Shown here piece by piece: positions 8,232 to 15,419 of a stretch of 19,493 nt of DNA. This DNA comes from Irineochytrium annulatum (taxonomy: Eukaryota > Chytridiomycota > Chytridiomycetes > Chytridiales > Chytridiaceae), in NCBI GenBank assembly GCA_027600665.1, contig JADGJL010000510.1, positions 1 to 19,493 on the forward strand. Direction: 5' to 3'. The notes beneath the pieces were generated by a model, which saw only the letters and a program-made list of their open reading frames with translations, made no database searches and was not told the DNA's origin. The position numbers and the translations under genes were made by a program. The stretch's first letter is position 1, and each line of letters begins with the position of its first letter.

Positions 8232-10217
8232 TCAATTCAATCGAATCACCACAGCACTAACGTTGTCCATGCTGTTCCTCAAATCCACGGCCTCCTGCGT
8301 CAACGTATTGACCGCCCCAACAGGCAGTGGCCCGCCGCCCACCTTCCGCCCGGGAACATTCAGCATAGTCGTCGTCAACGTCCTATCCACGTCCGACGCG
8401 GCAGTCACGAGCCCACCGTCCTCGACGGACCCCACGGACTCATCCACCTTCCCAGGGACAAGCACGACCTCGTCAGTGTGGCTGCTGTCAACGTCCGCCG
8501 ACGTCACAGCCCCCGTCGCTTCGTCGGCTGCCGTCGACTCCGATACCAACGCCGCCCCCTTCGCAGCCTTCTCCACCGGCTCGGCCTCCGATGCCAACGC
8601 GGGCGCCGCCGTTGATACATCCGTCGTCGCGCCGTCCTCACCCGCAACTGACCCCTCCCGGCCCCTCAGGTACTCCCCAACCTCCTTGGGCGTCATCACG
8701 TCCGTCAAACCATCCGAGCTGAGGACTAAATACCGATCTGTGGCCGTGATCGGCACCTTGACGATATCGGGCTCGGCCGTCATGCACGTGATGCGGAAGT
8801 CGCCGAAGCTCCGCGTGACGGTCACGGAGCCGTTCAGACGGTAATTGTCATTGTCTTTCAGAAACACGCCGCCAAGGGCTTCAACGCGCTTGCGCTCGGA
8901 CTCGTTCGAGGAGCTGTGGGGCGGGTCGAGGAGGACGCGGGCATCGCCGGTGTCGGAGATGAGGAAAGCGGGGGAGTCGCCGGCCCAGGCAAGGTAGAGG
9001 GTATTGTCTTTGACGATAGCGACTGTTGATGTGGAACCTGCGTTCGAGTTTTGTGACTGCCAGTCGTTTTAGCAATCCAAGCGTTGTGGTGAGGATCGGT
9101 CAAGACTACAAACCTCACGCGTGAGAGCCCGCTTGAAGTTTGCATTGGTCGCCATAAACCCTGCCTTCAGAGCAACCGGCACATCGGTAAAGAAATTCTC
9201 GTGCCGAAGTATGCTGAAATGCAGATGGCTCTTAAGGTACTCCGCGCACGTCTCCCCCCCATGTCCATCGTAAACCGCGTAGTACGAGATATTCTGATAC
9301 TGCGGTGCATCCGACGGCCCGAACAATACCGACACGTCCGGAATGCACATCACGCGATCCTCGTTCGTCGGCTTCAGACCCCGATAGCTGGAAGCGTCCG
9401 TCAGGGGTCGTTGTAGTTGCAGAGCCCGCCGTTTGTCGCTGTAACCGGAGTAAGCACTGCGACACGGTGAAACAACTGATAGAATCACTTACATTTCCGT
9501 CTTGAAGGCATCGAGGTCGTTTGCCATGAAGGTCGTGATAATATCGCCAACATCCTTCTTAAGCTCGTCGCGGTCAAAGATCAAGACTTTCTCCGCCTTT
9601 TTTGGCATGAAGAGGTTTTCTGCAATGAGGACAATCAGATCATCAGCCTTCGCCATCGGACGCCCACAGAAAGCGCTGCCAAGCACAATCAACTGGATGC
9701 GTACTCAAACTCTTCCTCTTCGGCGCCGTTCGCACCGTCACAACCCGATCCACAACAATCCTCGCCGCCATGCACAGCGCCGCCTCCCTCAGTTCTCTTT
9801 CCCCTCTCCTGAACAGCGGCACCCGCTCGTCCAGGTCCAGCCCTTCAACGCCATTGGGATGCTGCGCCGCCACCGCGGCGGTGTCTAGCGCATCCGGGAA
9901 CAGGCGATCGGTGAGGGCGTCGAGCGCATTCAGTTCCTTGAGGGCGTGGGCGAAGCAGAAGGAGTCCAGCTCGTCGAGCTCAATCTGAAATGCATGCACG
10001 CACGGTCAGTTACATCGGCTCGAACTGCCAGTTCTGTAAGGATCACATCCAGAGAAAGAGTCCCGGCGTCGATTAACGGACCTGGCTGGGGGTCCAATTC
10101 CCTCGCCGGCCGCGGCCCGCCATTGCGCAGATATTGAAGGTTGGACAGAGAGGGGAAGGCGGCTTGTTTTTTGGAGAACTTCTCGAACCATGGTGAGTGG
10201 ACCTTGGCAGCCATCAT
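8232..10217 (-). CDS. PP2C-family (PPM) Ser/Thr protein phosphatase with N-terminal extension, 575 aa
   Basis: Five exons (10217-10047, 9984-9705, 9619-9493, 9438-9114, 9056-8232) join in phase to 575 residues. The PPM catalytic domain spans about 193-575. Metal-binding acidic residues are in place: D220 in TNEDR, D250 in YDGHGG, D416 in SSDGL and D565 in MDNVSAVVI. Other family blocks are NAGSTSTVAIV (306 on), WAGDS and NGSVTVTRSFGDF. PP2C enzymes dephosphorylate phospho-Ser/Thr with two Mn/Mg ions. The first 192 residues, including DRDELKKDVGDIITTFM, match nothing I know and may be regulatory. Residues about 433-548 are an acidic Ala/Thr/Val/Ser-rich insert between the SDG block and the last strand pair. 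The last intron could alternatively be cut in frame as ACGC|gtgagg to cgcag|GT, which would delete the conserved Gly before STST, so I preferred GAG|gtttgt to ggcag|TCA. It is divergent from SFT2. Confidence 0.93.
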
Positions 10218-10440
10218 GACCGTCTGACCAGCCGCCGAGACGGCCGCCGGCGATCCCTGCTCTTCCGTTGTGGCGTTGCTGGAAGCATGGATGGTGGAAC
10301 TCTGCTAGGGGGAGGGAGCGGGGACAGATCGTGACGAGGTGGCAGTTCGGGGCGTCACATGGCCGGCATGGGATTGTCGAAGGATCTGGAGGCGCGGCGG
10401 GACACCTTAGCTGACGCTCTATCTTGCTGGCACGTAACAG
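10218..10440. promoter_or_regulatory. Divergent promoter region of PP2C and SFT2
   Basis: About 220 bp between the PP2C start (10217) and the first recognisable SFT2 coding sequence. A plausible acceptor (gcacgtaacag, ending 10440) suggests SFT2 has an upstream exon or leader intron within it. No TATA box or clear factor site was seen. Confidence 0.45.
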
Positions 10441-10479
10441 GCTATCACGGACTACTTCCAGTCGGCGCCTTCGAGCGAG

Positions 10480-11118
10480 ATGGACGACATGTGCGGTGGT
10501 TTCAAGCTGACGTACGTGCAGAGGATGTGGGGGTTCGGTGAGCATACCTTGCGCTTCTCGCTGCTCCTTGATGGCTTCTTACGATATGTGTGTTAAATCA
10601 GGCATCTGCTTCGGTCTTGGATGTTTGATTAGTATTCTGGTGAGCATTAATTGCACTTCGTTGCTGTTCCTTATTTGGGAGTGCTAAAATTGCCATCAAG
10701 TCCACGTTCATGCTCTGGACCGGCGCCATTGCCGGTTTCGCCATCCTCTATACCTTCGGCAATATTGTTTCCCTCGTCTCGACCGGTTTCCTCGTGGGCT
10801 TCTTCAAGCAGTTCTCGGTAATATCGAGCTTCGTTTGTTGACGAAGATTAACATTGTCAGAAAATGTTCGACTCAAAGCGGCTTCTGTCGACGGTGATTT
10901 TCCTAGTCGCGATGGCGTTAACCTTGACGGTGGCCATCATCGTCTTCCCGGGTCACGTCATCATCACCCTTATCTGCTGCATCATCCAATTCCTGGCGCT
11001 CTTTTGGTACTGATTCCTGTCATCTATCTATATTCCCTTTGCTAACTTCGTTTCCAGGTACTCCATCTCGTACATCCCCTTCGCTCAATCCGCTATCCTG
11101 AAGTTTGCTGGTCGTTAG
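10480..11118 (+). CDS. SFT2: SFT2-family vesicle transport membrane protein
   Basis: Coding exons 10480-10537, 10602-10639, 10701-10817, 10861-11006 and 11058-11118 join in phase to at least 139 residues. The order matches SFT2D1/Sft2: a short cytosolic N terminus, then four membrane spans, including GFGICFGLGCLISIL, GAIAGFAILYTFGNIVSL, LLSTVIFLVAMALTLTVAI and ITLICCIIQFLALFWYS. Signature stretches are FFKQFSKMFDSKRLLST and WYSISYIPFAQSAILK. Sft2 acts in the Golgi in fusion of endosome-derived vesicles. The first ATG of the open exon (10480, good context) is used here. That same exon can be read in frame back to an acceptor at 10440 (AITDYFQSAPSSE...), so a small upstream exon may add residues; I could not find one that fits in phase. 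Intron 4 has a textbook gctaac branch site. The gene is convergent with the cyclin gene. Confidence 0.93.
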
Positions 11119-11289
11119 CCTCCTCCTTCGTACATCTCTCTTTTGCATATCATCACTTTGAATATATCAGAAGTAGGCGCTTGTCTTTCCACAGTAATAT
11201 TGATGAAGACATAGCAGCTGCAAGTTACAAAGACGGCAGATTGTACAAATGCGCCAGCGCGGGGCTTATATACATATAAATAAGGATAC

Positions 11290-11345
11290 GATGCGAAGGA
11301 TGTGAAGGTGGATGCGAAGGATGAGAATGTGGATGCGAAAGATAG
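11290..11345. repeat. 21-bp tandem repeat, about 2.7 copies, next to the cyclin stop codon
   Basis: Units begin gatgcgaaggatg at 11290-11310, 11311-11331 and a partial third at 11332-11345. The full copies differ at a few positions. The array lies between the convergent SFT2 and cyclin genes, starting two bases past the cyclin stop (11348-11350), so it would be in the cyclin 3' UTR. The remaining 170 bp of this gap hold both 3' UTRs and nothing else recognisable. Confidence 0.85.
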
Positions 11346-11347
11346 CT

Positions 11348-12162
11348 TTAAAAAGATGTGCTGACGGATGGCGAGCTCTGAGTGGATGACGGTGGGCTCG
11401 CGTACTGGTAGTGGTACGGCTGATAACCGCCGCTGCTGATGCGAGAAGGGGCGTCGGAGGCTTTGGGGACGGGGGAAGGAAGAACAAGGACGTAACGATG
11501 TGCCTCCACGACAACCAGGACGCTGTCGCGAGCGGCGGCGAGGTTGCGACGGTGAGAAACGGCGGCAGCCTCAACGTAGATCAACCACCGGAGGTACTCC
11601 GGGCTCTTCGTCCACAAGTCGAAATGAAGAGCGACGATGAAGTGGATTTCCATGGCGTTAAGGAGGTGGACGGGGACTTTTGAGATGGTCTCCCAGCCTG
11701 CAAAAAAGGAAATAATACGTTAGTTATACAGCCACGACAAGGGAATAAGTTGTGAATATACACACCCGCGTTTGTGTACGTGTTATCAGCGCCGGCCGGG
11801 GTCTTCATCGCCAGCATCAGTGCAGACGTAAACGCGATAAACTCGGTGCCCGGCGCCGGCGCTCCCGAGAGCGTCTGCCGTAGCCGATGGATGAGCGAGA
11901 GCCCAAGGAAGAGGATCGAGACGGGGATGCGGGAAGAGGTGAGGACGCGGTGAACCCACGCGGCGAGGTCGGCGGGCGCCTGCGCGAACGGCGGGGACGC
12001 GAGGAAGGGCGGTAGTGCGTGGACGGCCCGGCGATGCCGGGAGTGGAATGGTGTCCAGGTGGGCGGTTGGTGCCAGACTTTCATTACGAAGGCCGCCACG
12101 AAGGACGAGAGCTCGTCGGTGACCGCCAAGGGGTCCGTCTGCATGGATGTCGCGTCGGTCAT
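11348..12162 (-). CDS. PHO80/PCL-like cyclin, 248 aa
   Basis: Two exons (12162-11766 and 11697-11348), phase 1, with an intron ending in a long T tract (ttccttttttgcag). Residues about 25-165 form a cyclin box of the Pho80/Pcl type: an early RVLTSSRIPVSILFLGLSLIHRLRQ helix pair, then FIAFTSALMLAMKT, then NTYTNAGWETISKVPVHLL and NAMEIHFIVALHFDLW. The TYTN-x-x-W and N-x-M-E signatures are those of cyclins that partner Pho85-like CDKs, which act in polarity, G1 progression or phosphate and storage metabolism. The C-terminal 80 residues are less conserved and end in a Pro/Ser/Tyr-rich tail. No destruction box is evident. Start ATG 12162 is the first in frame. Which Pcl subfamily it belongs to cannot be told from sequence reading alone. 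Confidence 0.88.
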
Positions 12163-12803
12163 ACTGATGTGGGATGTTGGTAATGCAGCGACCGGCCGGC
12201 TTGCATTTAAAGGCGGCCGGCAATCGCGGGTTCTGCCTGTGATATCGTGATATTAAATTCAGGGGGATTGGAATGCGTGGTAGTCAGTCCAACTGGATCA
12301 TTAGAACTGTGCATATCACATTTACCGAATTTAAAACAGTTTATTCGTGAGCGCGCCACGCGGGGGGTTTCGCGATCAAAATGTTGCATGCCGTCTCGTG
12401 CCCTTGAATTCGTGAGTATGCGAGACACCGACGAGGAGTTAATCAGGTTAAAACGCCTAACCGCAGAAAATGAAGATCAGGAAGTATATTGTGAACGCCC
12501 ATGAGCTTAGCAGCGTCAACATTCCGGCGCCTAGTGGCGTAAGGCACGCCGGCACTTCAGAGTGAGCGAGGAGGCCCTTGATTACTAGCTCGAAACATAT
12601 GAGCGCTTACTCTTTCCTTAGCCCTGCGTATGCGTGGCGCTTCTTCATAAGTCTTCACAAGGAAACAACTGCTTGACTTAATAGACATTAAAGTGAGGGG
12701 TGCAGGTTGAAGTATTCAACGTCTGAGCAGTACGAGCGAAGTGACTTGAGATACATTGAACCTGATAGGCATTATACTCCAAAGCCCATTTATTCTCCAC
12801 TTA
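12163..12803. other. Intergenic region between RhoGAP and cyclin genes (same strand)
   Basis: 641 bp expected to hold the RhoGAP 3' UTR and the cyclin promoter. A tttaaat element at about 12206-12212, roughly 45 bp upstream of the cyclin ATG, is flanked by GCCGGC palindromes. Short frames on both strands (for example 12247-12504 plus) show no family resemblance. I found no tRNA or snRNA-like sequence here. Confidence 0.45.
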
Positions 12804-14603
12804 CTACCCTTCTGCGACCTGCGACTCCCGTCCGAAATCCTCCAGCAGCACACTCCCCCTCCTCGCCGGCGCGCTAACAACCGACCCGTGCCTCGTCGTT
12901 GGCGACCTCGCTGGCCGCACCCCACCCTCCCTAGCCCCATCCGCACCGACCAACGGCTCCGTATCGTCCGCCTCATCCCTAAACACATCCGCCCACTGCT
13001 CAATCATCACCTTCACCATCGTCCCCACGCCGCCCCCAGCACCGCCGACGGCGCACATGGTCATGTCGACAACGGGGCTCGCACCTCTTATCAAGTTCGG
13101 AGCCCACACGATCGCGAGGTTGTTGGGAGTCATAAGGTTGGTAGCAGAATTTAGATGGACCTCATGGAGGAGCCGGAAGACATAGCGCAGAAGGATCCGC
13201 TCGGGGCGAGGGAGGAGGGGAAGCACCGTTTCCCGTATAAAATCTGCCTTTTCCTTCGGACTTTCGACGGCTAAAAGGGCGCAAATAATGTCAAATGCCT
13301 GATTCGTCAAAACACATCACATCACGCTTACACTCGATATGTCGGATTGTGTCGTACAAATCGGCATCGATCACAGGCCGACCGAGCTCCCTGAAGAACG
13401 CCTTCAGCAGCACGCAAGCCAGGTGAAGCCCCCCCATTTCCCCCAAATCGATGTTCGGTTGGTTGTGGTTGTATGCGTTCTTTGCCGGCTGAACGAGTTG
13501 GGAAGAAGGGGAGCGTCTGAAGATTCCTTCCGTCGTGAGCCCTTGATAAAGTTTAATGTATTTTTCGATGTTTATCCCCTGCGCTCACCATTTGTCCGGA
13601 TGAAACTCACTGTGTCAACGACAACAGAAGGAAGTCCCTTCGCCCCGTTTTCACCCATCAGAGCTTCCAGACTCCCTCCAAACTGTAGTGTTTGCGAAGG
13701 TTGTTGACTGGCGTTCGTAGATGTGCTCACTCTTAGGCCGAAGGTTGACGGGGGAGGTGAAGTTGAAGGTCTGCCGCTTTCAAAGCGCTGGTTTATGCTA
13801 CACCAGACATCAATGGTGATTGAAATTCCAACGGACTTACTCGTAAATAACGTCAGGAATGAACAATTGCTCTAAGGGTACGAACTGGGCTAATTTTGAA
13901 AGGCTGTCGACCCATACGAGCTTCTTTGTAAACTTGGGGCTATTTTACGCGATAAATTAGCCTCTGACGAACGACAAACGCCAAAAAAAAAAAGTACCTA
14001 ACAATGGTTCCCATCATCTGCACAAGCAGTCGCGCCCAAATGGACGGATGCACAATGTAAAGATTCTTCAGGTTCTTCCGGTATCTTCGCAGATTCAGCA
14101 TGGTCGCAAAGCATCATTAACACTCACTTCCGGCTCAACCGTTGATACGCCTTGTACATCCACGACCAGGACGGTTGATGTTTCGACCCGCTCGAAAACA
14201 GCACCATCACATAATCACTCTCGACCACCGCATCGAGACACGCCAGGATCTTGCTTTTTGATTGGAAGGGATCAGCATGCATGTCCCCCAGCTCCAATAG
14301 TCAAACAAAATGCTGCATACTCCAGCAGGAGGTCATAGTCCGCGGTCCTGGGATCCGGGAGCGCGCTGGCATAGAACGCCCATATTGACCGCGACAGCCG
14401 GTCGACCCCTTTAGTAAAGCTATCATTAGGCGTTTCGGTGGCCCGACCGCCCCCATCACCGCCGTAAAGTCGCGGCCAGCGGACAAAGGGGACTACCTCT
14501 CACCTGCGGCTCGAATGAGCTCCTTCGAGACCAGCTGGTCCAGTTGAGCGATCTCCAGCGGCGATGGCGGGGCGGCAGAGGCCGTGTTATTGAAACTGAA
14601 CAT
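12804..14603 (-). CDS. BCH/CRAL-TRIO plus RhoGAP protein, ARHGAP1-like, 442 aa
   Basis: Nine exons: 14603-14497, 14419-14321, 14253-14128, 14084-13998, 13939-13841, 13770-13731, 13682-13589, 13541-13332 and 13270-12804. Intron phases are 2,2,2,2,2,0,1,1. Residues about 36-172 are a Sec14-like BCH domain (SIWAFYASALPDP, ESDYVMVLFSSGS, YRKNLKNLYIVHPSIW, VDSLSKLAQFVPLEQLFIP). Residues about 186-345 are RhoGAP: TEGIFRRS carries the arginine finger R226; KAFFREL and NLAIVWAPN follow. Length and domain order equal human p50RhoGAP (about 440 aa), which accelerates GTP hydrolysis by Cdc42/Rho at membranes. The usual RELPEPL reads RELGRPV here. The C-terminal tail is basic and Ser-rich (RRGSV, RHGSV). 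At exon 8/9 only the acceptor ttttag at 13271 keeps frame; the upstream aatcag gives an immediate stop. The start codon is 69 bp from that of the divergent kinase gene. Confidence 0.94.
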
Positions 14604-14672
14604 GCTACTATCGGTCGCGAAAAGACGGCGGAAGACACCTCTCAACGCGCTCCTTCCCCCTCACCAGCCTCG
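14604..14672. promoter_or_regulatory. 69-bp bidirectional promoter/leader between RhoGAP and N4BP2L1-like gene
   Basis: The two start codons (14603 minus, 14673 plus) leave only 69 bp, so 5' UTRs must be very short or transcription units overlap. It contains CGCGAAAA at 14616-14623, which fits the fungal SBF (SCB) and E2F-type consensus, and a pyrimidine-rich tract (ctccttccccctc) just before the plus-strand ATG. No TATA box was seen. Function of the site is inferred. Confidence 0.55.
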
Positions 14673-15303
14673 ATGGAGGCCAACTCGACGTCCTCCGCCA
14701 ATTGGATATATCGCGCCCCAGTTCCTCCAGGGAGCTTCGAACGAATTTTGGTTATAATGCGAGGTAACGCCGTCCTTCGACGAAGTCTTCAAGCGGTAAT
14801 CAATAACTAGCGAACTATACATCCCGTGTTACATGCATGCTCTAGGTGCTCCTGGCTCAGGGAAATCAACGCGCGCCCGTGATCTCGCGTCGGGCACGAA
14901 CGCAGTCATCCTTGCAACTGACGATTTCTGGGTGGTGGAGACCGTTCCCGGGGTGACGGGGTACCAGTGGGACGGGAGCCGGCTAAGGGAGGCGCACGAA
15001 TGGAATCAGCACCGGTGCAGGAGCCACATGAGCGCCACCTCGCCGACCGGGATCATCATCATCGACAACACTAACGTTTCGCGCTGGGAAGCGAAACCGT
15101 ACGTCCAGTGTGCTATTGAGTTCAACTACTCGGTACGGGTGGAGGAGCCGACGACGGCGTGGTGGATCGCGCGGGACGTGCAGGAAATGGCGGCGCGGAA
15201 TCAGCATCACGTTTCGATGGACGTTATTGGAAAGATGATCGACAGGTGGGACGACACGTCCACGTTCACGATGGAGAACATCTTGCTCTCTGAGCGTCAT
15301 TAG
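14673..15303 (+). CDS. N4BP2L1-like P-loop kinase/NTPase, 182 aa
   Basis: Two exons (14673-14763 and 14846-15303) join in phase 1 so that the split codon forms the first Gly of the Walker A motif GAPGSGKST (31-39). Further family blocks are ILATDDFW (D56, D57), LREAHEWNQHR (77-87), IIIIDNTNVSRWEAKPY (100 on) and EMAARNQHHVS. These match the animal N4BP2L1/N4BP2L2 core, related to polynucleotide-kinase-like P-loop proteins; substrate unknown. The fungal protein is about as long as that core alone. A longer in-frame start at 14544 exists but would place coding sequence antisense to RhoGAP exon 1, so 14673 was chosen. An unspliced reading from the ATG at 14833 would lose part of the P-loop context. 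The gene is divergent from RhoGAP and convergent with the helicase. Confidence 0.9.
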
Positions 15304-15419
15304 AGCTTTTTTATGTCACTTGCAGCAATATTACTGGATCTAGATATACATATAAACATCTGCATGAAAATCGACCGCGACACCACACCATGGTCCCAAT
15401 GCATCACAAACACATGATA

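Noticed and set aside
10006..10545. Minus-strand ORF of 179 codons overlapping the PP2C/SFT2 start regions
   Set aside because: It is antisense to SFT2 coding sequence and out of frame with PP2C exon 1, both of which have clear family support.
12247..12504. Plus-strand ORF of 85 codons in the RhoGAP-cyclin gap
   Set aside because: No motif, no splice context and mixed composition; nothing supports expression.
14544..14672. Longer in-frame start for the N4BP2L1-like gene
   Set aside because: It would run antisense through RhoGAP exon 1 and encodes Arg-rich, non-family sequence; 14673 matches the family N terminus better.
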